In this document: piece after piece, positions 8,084 through 16,138 of the stretch
Position numbering within the stretch: position 1 is the first letter of the stretch
Layout of the letters: every line of letters starts with the position of its first letter
Origin: Bradyrhizobium lablabi
GTDB taxonomy: Bacteria; Pseudomonadota; Alphaproteobacteria; Rhizobiales; Xanthobacteraceae
Assembly (NCBI RefSeq): GCF_018131005.1
Contig: NZ_JAFCJK010000015.1
Location: 28,220 to 92,219, forward strand
Reading direction: 5' to 3'
DNA: 64,000 nucleotides
Notes under the pieces: generated by a model
The model's input: the letters and a program-made list of their open reading frames with translations, nothing else
What the model was told of the DNA's origin: nothing
Database searches by the model: none
Translations under genes and position numbers: made by a program

Positions 8084-9412
8084 GTGACCGTCCATCAGAT
8101 CCCGAACACCATCAAGACCGATTCCTATTGGATGCCGTTCACGGCCAACCGGCAGTTCAAGAAGGCGCCGCGGCTGTTCGCCTCCGCCGAGGGCATGTAT
8201 TACACCTCGGTCGACGGGAGGAAGGTGATCGACGGCTCCGCCGGCCTCTGGTGTGTCAACGCCGGCCATGGCCGCCGCCAGATCGCCGCCGCCGTCGAGC
8301 GGCAGCTGATGACGCTGGACTTCGCGCCCTCGTTCAACATGGGCCATCCGCTGGCCTTCGACTTCGCAGAGCGGCTCGCCGGCATCGCACCGAAGGGCCT
8401 CGATCGCATCTTTTTCACCAATTCCGGCTCCGAGTCGGTCGACACCGCGCTGAAGATCGCGCTCGCCTATCACCGCGCCGCCGGCCAACCGACCCGCACC
8501 CGCCTGATCGGCCGCGAGCGCGGTTATCACGGCGTCGGCTTCGGCGGCATGTCGGTGGGCGGCATGGTGGCCAATCGCCGCGCCTTCGCGACCCATCTGC
8601 CGGGCGTCGATCACATCCGTCACACCCATGATCTCGCCCGCAACGCTTTCGCAAAGGATCTGCCGGAGCATGGCGCCGAGCTCGCCGACGATGTCGAGCG
8701 GTTGGTGGCGCTGCACGGCGCCGATACGATCGCGGCCGTGATCGTCGAGCCGGTGCCCGGCTCGACCGCGGTGCTGCCGCCGCCGAAGGGCTATATGCAG
8801 CGGCTGCGCGAACTCTGCACCAAGCATGGCATTCTGCTGATCCTCGACGAGGTCATCACCGGCTTCGGCCGCCTTGGCACGCCGTTCGCCGCAAATTATT
8901 TCGGCGTCACGCCCGACCTGATGACGACCGCCAAGGGCATCACCAACGGCTGCGTGCCCTGCGGCGCGGTGTTCGCCAGCCGCCAGATCTACGACGGCCT
9001 GATGACCGGACCGGAGGGCACGATCGAGCTGTTTCACGGATACACCTACTCGGCGCATCCGGTGGCCTGCGCCGCGGGCCTCGCCACGCTCGACATCTAC
9101 AAGGACGAGGGGCTTTTGACACGCGGTGCCATGTTCACCGAATACTTCCGCGATGCCCTGCACTCGCTGAAGGGCCTGCCGAACGTGATCGACATCCGCA
9201 ATGTCGGTCTGATGGGCGCGGTCGAGGTCTCGCCGCGCAGCGACGGCGTCGGCGCGCGCGGCTACGACATCATGGTCGATTGCTTCAATAGCGGCCTCTA
9301 CCTGCGCATGAGTGGCGACTCGCTTGCGATGTCGCCGCCCTTGATTGTCGAAAAAAAGCACATCGACGATATGGTCTCGATCCTCGGCGACGCGATCAAG
9401 CGCGCTGCGTGA
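8084..9412 (+). CDS. Omega-amino acid (beta-alanine)--pyruvate aminotransferase, class III
   Basis: 442 residues from GTG at 8084, chosen because GGAGG lies five nt upstream; an earlier GTG at 8036 lacks one. Class III PLP transaminase: FFTNSGSESVDTALKIA binds the cofactor phosphate, LILDEVITGFGRLG carries the cofactor Asp, and TTAKGITNG carries the Schiff-base Lys. The early YWMPFTANRQFK motif is typical of the beta-alanine/omega-amino-acid:pyruvate group. It would move an amino group from beta-alanine or a polyamine-derived amine to pyruvate, giving alanine. The adjacent dadA could then oxidise D-alanine. Confidence 0.9.
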   Translation: MTVHQIPNTIKTDSYWMPFTANRQFKKAPRLFASAEGMYYTSVDGRKVIDGSAGLWCVNAGHGRRQIAAAVERQLMTLDFAPSFNMGHPLAFDFAERLAGIAPKGLDRIFFTNSGSESVDTALKIALAYHRAAGQPTRTRLIGRERGYHGVGFGGMSVGGMVANRRAFATHLPGVDHIRHTHDLARNAFAKDLPEHGAELADDVERLVALHGADTIAAVIVEPVPGSTAVLPPPKGYMQRLRELCTKHGILLILDEVITGFGRLGTPFAANYFGVTPDLMTTAKGITNGCVPCGAVFASRQIYDGLMTGPEGTIELFHGYTYSAHPVACAAGLATLDIYKDEGLLTRGAMFTEYFRDALHSLKGLPNVIDIRNVGLMGAVEVSPRSDGVGARGYDIMVDCFNSGLYLRMSGDSLAMSPPLIVEKKHIDDMVSILGDAIKRAA

Positions 9413-9498
9413 TCGTCGCCGTCGCACCAACGCCGTCGCTGCGGAAGCAGGGGTTTTCGCAGCGGCGCGCGCGGTGCCGTTGCAGGATGTGAGGAACA

Positions 9499-10764
9499 GT
9501 GAAGGTCCTTGTTCTCGGCAGCGGCGTCATCGGCGTCACGTCGGCCTATTATCTTGCGCGCGCCGGCCACGAGGTGACGGTCATCGACCGCCAGCCCGAG
9601 CCTGCGCTGGAAACTTCCTTTGCCAATGCCGGCGAAGTCTCGCCCGGCTACTCGTCGCCCTGGGCGGGTCCCGGCGTGCCGGTGAAGGCGGTCAAATGGC
9701 TGTTGATGAAACACGGCCCGCTGGTGATCCGCCCGAAGCTCGATCCCGTGATGTGGCTCTGGCTGCTGAAGATGCTGCGCAACTGCACCGCGGCGCGCTA
9801 CGCGGTGAACAAGAGCCGGATGATTCCGATCGCCGAGTACAGCCGCGATTGCCTGCGGGCATTGCGCGCCGAGATCGGCATCCGCTATGACGAGCGCGAG
9901 CGCGGCACGCTGCAGCTGTTCCGGGAACAGGCTCAGCTTGATCATACCGGTGACGACATCGCGGTGCTCAAGCAATACGGCGTGCCTTACGAGGTACTCG
10001 ATCGCGGCGGCTGCATCGCCGCCGAGCCAGCGCTCGCCGCGGTGAAGGACAAGATCGCCGGCGGTCTCCGTCTGCCGCAGGACGAGACCGGCGATTGCCA
10101 TATCTTCACCCAGGCGTTGGCCCTGGAAGCCGAGAAGATCGGTGTGCGCTTTCGCTTCAATGTCGGCATCGATGGGTTGAACGCGGACGCGACGCGCATC
10201 ACCGGAGTGGCCACCGGCGCAGGCGTGATGCGGGCCGATGCCTATGTCGTTGCTCTGGGCAGCTACTCGCCGCGTCTCGTGCGTCCGCTCGGCGTCTCGC
10301 TGCCGGTCTATCCGGTCAAGGGCTATTCGATCACGGTGCCGGTTTCGGATGCCGACGGCGCACCGGTCTCGACGGTGATGGACGAAAGCTACAAGGTCGC
10401 GATCACGCGGCTGGGGAATCGCATCCGGGTCGGCGGCACCGCGGAAGTGTCGGGTTATTCGACCAAGCTCTACGCCGCGAGGCGCGCGACGCTCGACCAC
10501 TCGCTCACCGAACTGTTCCCGCGCGGCGGCGACCTTTCCAAGGCGAGCTTCTGGTGCGGCTTGCGCCCGATGACACCCGATGGTCCGCCGGTGATCGGCG
10601 CGACGCGCTATGCAAACCTGCACCTCAACACGGGCCACGGCACGCTCGGCTGGACCATGGCCTGCGGCTCGGGGCGCGTGCTCGCGGATCTATTGTCCGG
10701 CAAGAGACCTGACATCGACACCAAGGAGCTGTCGATCGACCGCTACGACCACCGGTTCGGGTAA
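9499..10764 (+). CDS. dadA: D-amino acid dehydrogenase small subunit
   Basis: 421 residues, GTG start with GAGG nearby. The N-terminus has the FAD Rossmann motif (VLGSGVIGVTSAYYLARAGH) and ends the first beta-alpha-beta unit at VTVIDRQ. Downstream motifs YPVKGYSITVP, FWCGLRPMTPDGPPVIG and LNTGHGTLGWTMACGSG are diagnostic of DadA. The enzyme oxidatively deaminates D-amino acids (D-alanine best) and passes electrons to the membrane quinone pool. It lies 86 bp after the transaminase and probably shares its transcript. The last 75 bp overlap, on the opposite strand, the C-terminal end of the OpgC-like gene. Confidence 0.93.
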   Translation: MKVLVLGSGVIGVTSAYYLARAGHEVTVIDRQPEPALETSFANAGEVSPGYSSPWAGPGVPVKAVKWLLMKHGPLVIRPKLDPVMWLWLLKMLRNCTAARYAVNKSRMIPIAEYSRDCLRALRAEIGIRYDERERGTLQLFREQAQLDHTGDDIAVLKQYGVPYEVLDRGGCIAAEPALAAVKDKIAGGLRLPQDETGDCHIFTQALALEAEKIGVRFRFNVGIDGLNADATRITGVATGAGVMRADAYVVALGSYSPRLVRPLGVSLPVYPVKGYSITVPVSDADGAPVSTVMDESYKVAITRLGNRIRVGGTAEVSGYSTKLYAARRATLDHSLTELFPRGGDLSKASFWCGLRPMTPDGPPVIGATRYANLHLNTGHGTLGWTMACGSGRVLADLLSGKRPDIDTKELSIDRYDHRFG

Positions 10765-11997
10765 GGTCTCGCCATCTTTGGGAACGGAGCGATTGTCCGC
10801 TGCGGCCTTGGCCAGGCCGGACGCAATCCATCTCAGGTGAGCGGCGTGGCGATGAGCTGCTTCGTCGCCGCGCCGCGGCCTGACGCTGATCAGGCGCGCC
10901 AGGGTTGCGGTCGCGATCATCGTTACGACGCCGCCGAGACTCAGTGCTATCTGCATCGCAAGCCCGTTCGAGATCTCGAGCAGCGCCGCGTGGCTGGCGA
11001 ATGCCAGCAGGACGCCGACGCAGTAGACTGGCAGCGAGTTCTGGCCACAACGGATCGCGGCGCGCATCACCGGCGTCGTCAGCCCTCGCCAATCGCGAGG
11101 CACGCACCATGCCGCCAGGACCGCTATGGCCAGGAAATGCAGCAATCGCAGCGGATCGAGATTCGATTTGTCCAAGGTGTGAAGCGCCAGCGCCTGAGGG
11201 ATCAGCGCTTCCAGCGGTTTGATGCGCCAGCTCAATGTGACGATCAGGCTGAAGAGAATGTACAGAACGGCGATGACAAGCACGGGGCGTGAGGTCACCC
11301 ATGGCCGGGCTTTCTCGCCCTCGATCATCCACCACGCGCCAAGCACGACCAGCAGCTGCCAGGCCAGCGGATTGAAGGCCCAGTGGCTGTTCGGCCATGC
11401 CGGCACGGTCCAGTCGAAGGCATGGACCAGTGTATAGAGCACGAGCGAGGCACCAAGGGTCACGTTAGGTTTGCGCAGCAGCAGCCACAGGAGCGGCGCG
11501 AACAACAGATGCAGCAGCACGAAGATCGGCAACACGTCGGTGTTGACCGGGCGGTATTGCAGGATCGCCGCGCGCGCGAGCGTCCCGCCGGGGTGATCCA
11601 GTAGAACGCGGGTATTGCTCGCGTCCGCGAGGCGATCGCCGCCCGCGACGTAAGCCAGAATGGTGCAGCCGAGCGTGAGCAGCAAAAACGCGACATAGAT
11701 ATCCCAGCTTCGCCGCACGGTTCGTCTGACGACTCCGCTCCAGCCCTCGCGGCACAATGCCCCGCCATAGGCCAGCGCGCAGGTGACACCCGAGACAAAG
11801 ACGAATATTTCCGCGGCATCGCTGAATCCGTAATTCCGCGGAGTGAGCCAACTTCCGATGTTGTCCGGGATGTGGTTCAGAAAGAGCCACCACAGCGCGA
11901 TGCCTCGGCAGGCATCTATCCGCAGGTCGCGGCCTTGGCTTTTCAGCTCCGGCAACCCTCGGATCAATGGCCTGGAGGTGGGGAGTCCATCGCGCAT
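10690..11997 (-). CDS. opgC: OpgC-domain membrane protein (glucan/acyl modification)
   Basis: 435 residues from the ATG at 11997, which has GGGAGCAGG upstream. About ten hydrophobic segments. The start, DACRGIALWWLFLNHIPDN, is typical of OpgC proteins, which transfer succinyl groups to osmoregulated periplasmic glucans; related acyltransferases share the fold. After the last helix a tail of about 65 residues (from VRPRRGDEAAHR) has no family resemblance I know, and its end is antisense to the end of dadA. The tail may reflect loss of an earlier stop codon. It lies downstream of the multicopper oxidase on the same strand. Confidence 0.82.
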   Translation of the reverse strand: MRDGLPTSRPLIRGLPELKSQGRDLRIDACRGIALWWLFLNHIPDNIGSWLTPRNYGFSDAAEIFVFVSGVTCALAYGGALCREGWSGVVRRTVRRSWDIYVAFLLLTLGCTILAYVAGGDRLADASNTRVLLDHPGGTLARAAILQYRPVNTDVLPIFVLLHLLFAPLLWLLLRKPNVTLGASLVLYTLVHAFDWTVPAWPNSHWAFNPLAWQLLVVLGAWWMIEGEKARPWVTSRPVLVIAVLYILFSLIVTLSWRIKPLEALIPQALALHTLDKSNLDPLRLLHFLAIAVLAAWCVPRDWRGLTTPVMRAAIRCGQNSLPVYCVGVLLAFASHAALLEISNGLAMQIALSLGGVVTMIATATLARLISVRPRRGDEAAHRHAAHLRWIASGLAKAAADNRSVPKDGETLPEPVVVAVDRQLLGVDVRSLAGQ

Positions 11998-12137
11998 CTG
12001 ACCTGCTCCCAAGCCGGGAGGATGGACCTGTCATCGGAAGCACGGTGTGAGCTGGTTCACGTTCACGGACCTTTTTGCGCCGCACTTGCGCGCGGAGCGA
12101 CCTGCGTTGGCTACCTGATCGACGCGTGCCGGCGCGT

Positions 12138-13640
12138 TCAAGCGACGACTTCGATGACGCCCATCATGCCCTTGTCTTCGTGATCGACCGCGTGACAATG
12201 GTAGACAAACCTACCGACGATCGTCGGATCGGTGAAGGGAATGACGACTTTGAGCACGCCAGGCCCTTGGTCCGTTGCCGGCGGCACTGAAAAGGTGTCG
12301 CGCAGACTGTCATCGTGCCATGGAACGCCGGCTACTTCCGTCACCAGGAAGGGTGTCTGGTGAATGTGGAAGCTGTGATACTGCTGATCCGTGTTGACCA
12401 CCGTCCACTCTTCCGTATCTCCGAGCTTGACGGTTTGGTCGGTGCGCGCCTCGTCGACGACGCGGCCGTCAATCATGAATGTCTTGCGGTCGTTGGTGCG
12501 CGAATAAGATAGCGTCCGGCGTCGCGCAATCGGCGCGGTGCGAACGTCATCTATCCATTGCGGCCCATTGACCCGCAGGCGCAGAATATCATCCTCGATC
12601 GCCGCACTCTGCGATGAACCGCTGGACTGGATGACTGCCAGTTGCCGCACCGGTTCAGGTGGCCGCCAGGCTTCGTTCTGAAAGGAGATGGTTCGCATCG
12701 GGTATTCCCCGGCCGGCGGACCGATCGCAATGGCGTCAATCCGCTCGCCCGGGCCAATGAAAAACTCAGTGATCTTGCGCGGCTGAGACAACGCGTGCCC
12801 ATCGGTTGCCACGACGTAAAGCGGCATGCCCTCAATACGGAATTTGTAGAAATCCGACGCTCCGATGTGCGCGATGCGCCAAAATTGCATTTCGCCGGAG
12901 CGTATGGCGACGGCGGGATTGATCTGACCGTTGATCGAAACCACTTCGCTTTCGTCGCCGAACTTGGCGTGCTTGATCAGGAAAAAACGCTCCGGCAGTC
13001 CGCGCAGCCGCGGAAAAACTTGGTCGATGCCATCGACGACCAGAGCACCCGACATGCCGCCAAGAATTTGATCATTGACGAAGCCGTGCGCATGGGGGTG
13101 ATACCAGAACAAGCCCGGACCTTGCCGGCCGTACGCCGGAATGCGCACCTGGTATTGGAATGCTTCGCCGGGTTGAACGTGAACGAATACGTTATCGCTG
13201 TTGCCCTGCGGCGACACGCTCATGCCGTGAAAGTGCAGGTTCGACGCGGTGCCGGCACCGGCACAAATAGGGCCCATGTAGCCAGGACGATCGAGCCCGG
13301 AGGCCAAATTGTTGCGAAAGGTGATCCGCAGCGTATCACCCAGACGTGCTCGCAGCGTCGGCGGCACATAAGCGCCATTGTAGAGCAGTCCGGTAAACGT
13401 GCGATCGCCGAGTTGCACCGGTCCGGGTGCTGCCGCAATCGTCGTATCGAGCACGCCGTTGACGCTGTGCATCTCGGGCGGCTGGATGAGCGGTTCGGGC
13501 GTTGGCGCTTTAGGCTGCGAACGCGCCCACGGCATCGACGGGCCGAGGGATAGCAGACCTCCGGCCGCGGCCGTCGCGCCAATGAAACGACTGGCGGCCT
13601 TGATGAACAAGCGGCGGTCGAGCGTCGAGGACTGGCGCAT
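12138..13640 (-). CDS. Tat-exported multicopper oxidase
   Basis: About 500 residues from the ATG at 13640, preceded by GAGG; a slightly earlier ATG at 13661 is possible. A twin-arginine signal (DRRLFIKAASR, then a hydrophobic stretch) indicates folded export. All four copper-ligand motifs are present: LHFHG, WYHPHAHG, HSFHIHQTPF, and HCHAVDHEDKGMM at the C-terminus, which combine the type 1 and trinuclear sites. The product is a periplasmic laccase/CueO-like oxidase; copper detoxification, metal oxidation or phenol oxidation cannot be separated from sequence. No copper chaperone gene adjoins it. Confidence 0.88.
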   Translation of the reverse strand: MRQSSTLDRRLFIKAASRFIGATAAAGGLLSLGPSMPWARSQPKAPTPEPLIQPPEMHSVNGVLDTTIAAAPGPVQLGDRTFTGLLYNGAYVPPTLRARLGDTLRITFRNNLASGLDRPGYMGPICAGAGTASNLHFHGMSVSPQGNSDNVFVHVQPGEAFQYQVRIPAYGRQGPGLFWYHPHAHGFVNDQILGGMSGALVVDGIDQVFPRLRGLPERFFLIKHAKFGDESEVVSINGQINPAVAIRSGEMQFWRIAHIGASDFYKFRIEGMPLYVVATDGHALSQPRKITEFFIGPGERIDAIAIGPPAGEYPMRTISFQNEAWRPPEPVRQLAVIQSSGSSQSAAIEDDILRLRVNGPQWIDDVRTAPIARRRTLSYSRTNDRKTFMIDGRVVDEARTDQTVKLGDTEEWTVVNTDQQYHSFHIHQTPFLVTEVAGVPWHDDSLRDTFSVPPATDQGPGVLKVVIPFTDPTIVGRFVYHCHAVDHEDKGMMGVIEVVA

Positions 13641-13787
13641 TGCATCCCTCATCACGCGCATGGCTACCGGCAGACGATCTTAGGTCCTCTATCGGGCCGA
13701 ATTATATCCTTCGATCCGCAGGATGGCGGGTAGCCGGTTAGCATGTGCCGAGACTTGGCGCTTGTCACAACTCTTTGTACCCCCATC

Positions 13788-14444
13788 CTAGCGCGGTTGC
13801 TTTCGAAGAGCCTTCCGCCTCGTCGGCTTGTGCCTTGACGTTGACGGCGCCGCCTCGCCGCCTGCCGATCGCACGCGCAATCCGTCCACGAAAACATCAA
13901 GGAGCCGCAGGGCGGTCGCTTGCCAACCGGGCTGGTCGTGCACGTAGCACATGCCGATCAACGCGCGCAGCACGTCCTCGGCGCTGATGTCGTCGCGGAT
14001 ATCGCCGGCTGCCACCGCACGCCTGAGCAGCGCGTCGACCGCCCTGGTCAGGCGATCGAACGAATAGGCATGCAGCTCCGCCGAGCCGTGCGCGACGAGC
14101 GCAAGGGCCGTCGCCATGCCTTTCTTGGTCGCGACGAACTCGACATTGGCGCGCAGCCAGCTCCGCAGCGCCTCGACCGGTTGGGGGCCGCTTCCCAATT
14201 GCTCGGCGAGATCGCCGAGGTGTTCGACCTCGCGGCGATAGACCGCTTCATAGAGGGCCTCGCGCGTCGGAAAGTGGCGATAGAGCGTGCCGATGCCGAC
14301 GCCGGCAAGGCGCGCTACGGCCTCCAGACTCGCGTCGCTGCCGCCGGCGCTGAATACGGCCTTCGCCGCTTCCAACACGCGCTCGCGATTGCGCACGGCA
14401 TCGGCGCGGGGCCTGCGCGCAAATTTTGTTGATTGACCGGCCAT
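13788..14444 (-). CDS. TetR family transcriptional repressor
   Basis: 218 residues from ATG at 14444 (AAAGGA upstream). The frame remains open far upstream through the Fe-S subunit gene on the other strand, but that part is antisense. The N-terminal HTH is clear: RERVLEAAKAVFSAGGSDAS, LEAVARLAGVGIGTLYRHFP, TREALYEAVYRREV. The C-terminus is a basic low-complexity tail. It diverges from the aldehyde oxidoreductase operon 148 bp away and probably represses it in response to an aldehyde or aromatic ligand (inferred from position). Confidence 0.9.
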   Translation of the reverse strand: MAGQSTKFARRPRADAVRNRERVLEAAKAVFSAGGSDASLEAVARLAGVGIGTLYRHFPTREALYEAVYRREVEHLGDLAEQLGSGPQPVEALRSWLRANVEFVATKKGMATALALVAHGSAELHAYSFDRLTRAVDALLRRAVAAGDIRDDISAEDVLRALIGMCYVHDQPGWQATALRLLDVFVDGLRVRSAGGEAAPSTSRHKPTRRKALRKQPR

Positions 14445-14591
14445 TCCTTTTCTTTTGCCCTCCCTTGTTAACCGGAGGGTGCCTCCGTATATGGCGGCCA
14501 GCACCCGACCTGGCAAGGCACGCTGACACGCATGGCGGCCGCAGGCTCGTGTTGCCTGATTCAACCGACCATACACGGATCGGAGCCCTGC

Positions 14592-15089
14592 ATGAATTTC
14601 TCCATCAGCCTCACCATCAACGGCGTCCGGCGGGATGTCGCGCTCGACGATCCGCGCGTCACCTTGCTCGATCTCCTTCGCGAGCGCCTCGACCTGACCG
14701 GCACCAAGAAGGGATGCGACCGCGGCCAGTGCGGTGCATGCACCATCCTGGTCGACGGGCGGCGGATCAATTCCTGCCTCGCGCTCGCGCTCAGCCATGA
14801 CGGCGCCGAGATCACCACCATCGAAGGCCTGGCGCGCGGCGACCAGCTCCATCCGGTGCAGGCCGCTTTCATCGCGCATGACGGCTTCCAGTGCGGCTTC
14901 TGCACGCCGGGCCAGATCATGAGCGCGGTCGGCCTGATCCAGGAAGGCCGGGCCGGTGGCGACCCGGAGCGCGTGCGCGAAGGCATGAGCGGCAATCTCT
15001 GCCGTTGCGGCGCCTATGCCGGGATCACCGAGGCCGTGCTCGAGGCTCAAGACAAGATGAACGTTGCCAACCAGAGGCGCTCCGCATGA
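14592..15089 (+). CDS. Aldehyde oxidoreductase 2Fe-2S subunit (PaoA/YagT type)
   Basis: 165 residues, ATG with GGAG six nt upstream. Two [2Fe-2S] modules: a plant-ferredoxin-type cluster (GCDRGQCGACTILVDG) and the helical cluster (CGFCTPGQ ... NLCRCGAY). It is the electron-transfer subunit of a xanthine-oxidase-family molybdoenzyme. Unlike E. coli PaoA, which carries a long Tat signal, this protein begins directly with the ferredoxin domain (MNFSISLTINGVRRD), so the complex is predicted to be cytoplasmic. First gene of a three-gene operon; its TGA overlaps the next ATG by four bases. Confidence 0.92.
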   Translation: MNFSISLTINGVRRDVALDDPRVTLLDLLRERLDLTGTKKGCDRGQCGACTILVDGRRINSCLALALSHDGAEITTIEGLARGDQLHPVQAAFIAHDGFQCGFCTPGQIMSAVGLIQEGRAGGDPERVREGMSGNLCRCGAYAGITEAVLEAQDKMNVANQRRSA

Positions 15090-16138
15090 TGAACTTCGAT
15101 TATGTCAGGCCGGCCAGCGTCGCCGAAGCGATCGGGGCCGCGACCGAGCCGGGTTCGGTCTATCTTGCCTCCGGCACCAATCTGCTCGACCTGATGAAGG
15201 GCGGCGTCAGCCGGCCGAGCCGCCTCGTCGACGTCACGCGCCTGCCCGGGCTTGATCGCGTCGAGCGTCTTGCCGACGGCTCGCTCCGCATCGGCGCAAT
15301 GGTGCGCAATGCCGATCTCGCGCATGACCCCGATTTTGCAAAGGCCTATCCCGCCGTTGCCGAGGCGCTGCTGTCGGGTGCATCCGGCCAGCTCCGCAAT
15401 GCCGCGACGGTCGGCGGCAATTTGCTGCAGCGGACGCGCTGCGCCTACTTCTACGATGTCGCGAGCGCCTGCAACAGGCGCGCGCCGGGCGCCGGCTGCG
15501 ATGCCCGCCATGGCGAGAACCGCCTGCACGCGGTGCTCGGCTGGAGCGAGGGCTGCATCGCCACCCATCCGTCCGATTTCTGCGTGCCGCTGGTTGCGCT
15601 CGACGCGGTGGTTGAGATCGAAGGCAAGCGCGGCCGCCGCGAGCTGTCGCTCGAGGCGCTGCATCGTCTGCCCGGCGACACACCGGAGCGCGAGACCGCA
15701 CTGGAGCCGGGTGATCTGATCGTCGCGCTGCGGCTGCCCGCCGAAGCTCGGAGCTTTGCCGCGCATGGGCGTTACATCAAGCTCCGCGAGCGCACGTCGT
15801 ACGCATTCGCGGTGGTGTCCGCTGCCGCGAGCCTGCGGATCGAGCAGGGCAGGATCGGCGAGGCGCGGCTTGCGCTCGGCGGCGTCGCCGCAAAGCCCTG
15901 GCGCGCGCGTGCGGCCGAGCGGCTGCTCGCAGGCGCCTCGCTCGATGCTGCCGTCTATCGCGAGGCGGCGCGCGCCGCGCTCGCCGATGCAAAACCGTCC
16001 GGCGACAATGCCTTCAAGATCGAGCTCGCGCAGCGTATTGTGGTGCGCGCGCTCACCCTTGCCGCGGCAGGCACGCCGGCGCTGATGCCCGCGCTTCCCG
16101 GCTCTCCCTTCTCTTCCGTTTCAGGAACGCGCGCATGA
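15086..16138 (+). CDS. Aldehyde oxidoreductase FAD subunit with extra Fe-S cysteines (PaoB/YagS type)
   Basis: 350 residues; the start is fixed by the ATGA overlap with the upstream gene. FAD-binding motifs LASGTNLLDLMKGG and RNAATVGGNLLQRTRC are present. Between the FAD motifs lie Cys119, 129, 138, 157 and 166, in the region where PaoB and 4-hydroxybenzoyl-CoA reductase beta carry an additional [4Fe-4S] cluster. The subunit passes electrons from the 2Fe-2S clusters to FAD and on to the acceptor. It overlaps the next ATG by four bases. Confidence 0.92.
   Translation: MMNFDYVRPASVAEAIGAATEPGSVYLASGTNLLDLMKGGVSRPSRLVDVTRLPGLDRVERLADGSLRIGAMVRNADLAHDPDFAKAYPAVAEALLSGASGQLRNAATVGGNLLQRTRCAYFYDVASACNRRAPGAGCDARHGENRLHAVLGWSEGCIATHPSDFCVPLVALDAVVEIEGKRGRRELSLEALHRLPGDTPERETALEPGDLIVALRLPAEARSFAAHGRYIKLRERTSYAFAVVSAAASLRIEQGRIGEARLALGGVAAKPWRARAAERLLAGASLDAAVYREAARAALADAKPSGDNAFKIELAQRIVVRALTLAAAGTPALMPALPGSPFSSVSGTRA

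Noticed and set aside
8066..9430. 454-codon minus-strand open frame across the aminotransferase
   Set aside because: Antisense shadow of a well-supported class III transaminase; low-complexity basic product without domains.
14445..15050. N-terminal extension of the TetR regulator
   Set aside because: The extra 200 residues are antisense to the Fe-S subunit gene; the TetR domain begins at the ATG at 14444, which has its own ribosome site.
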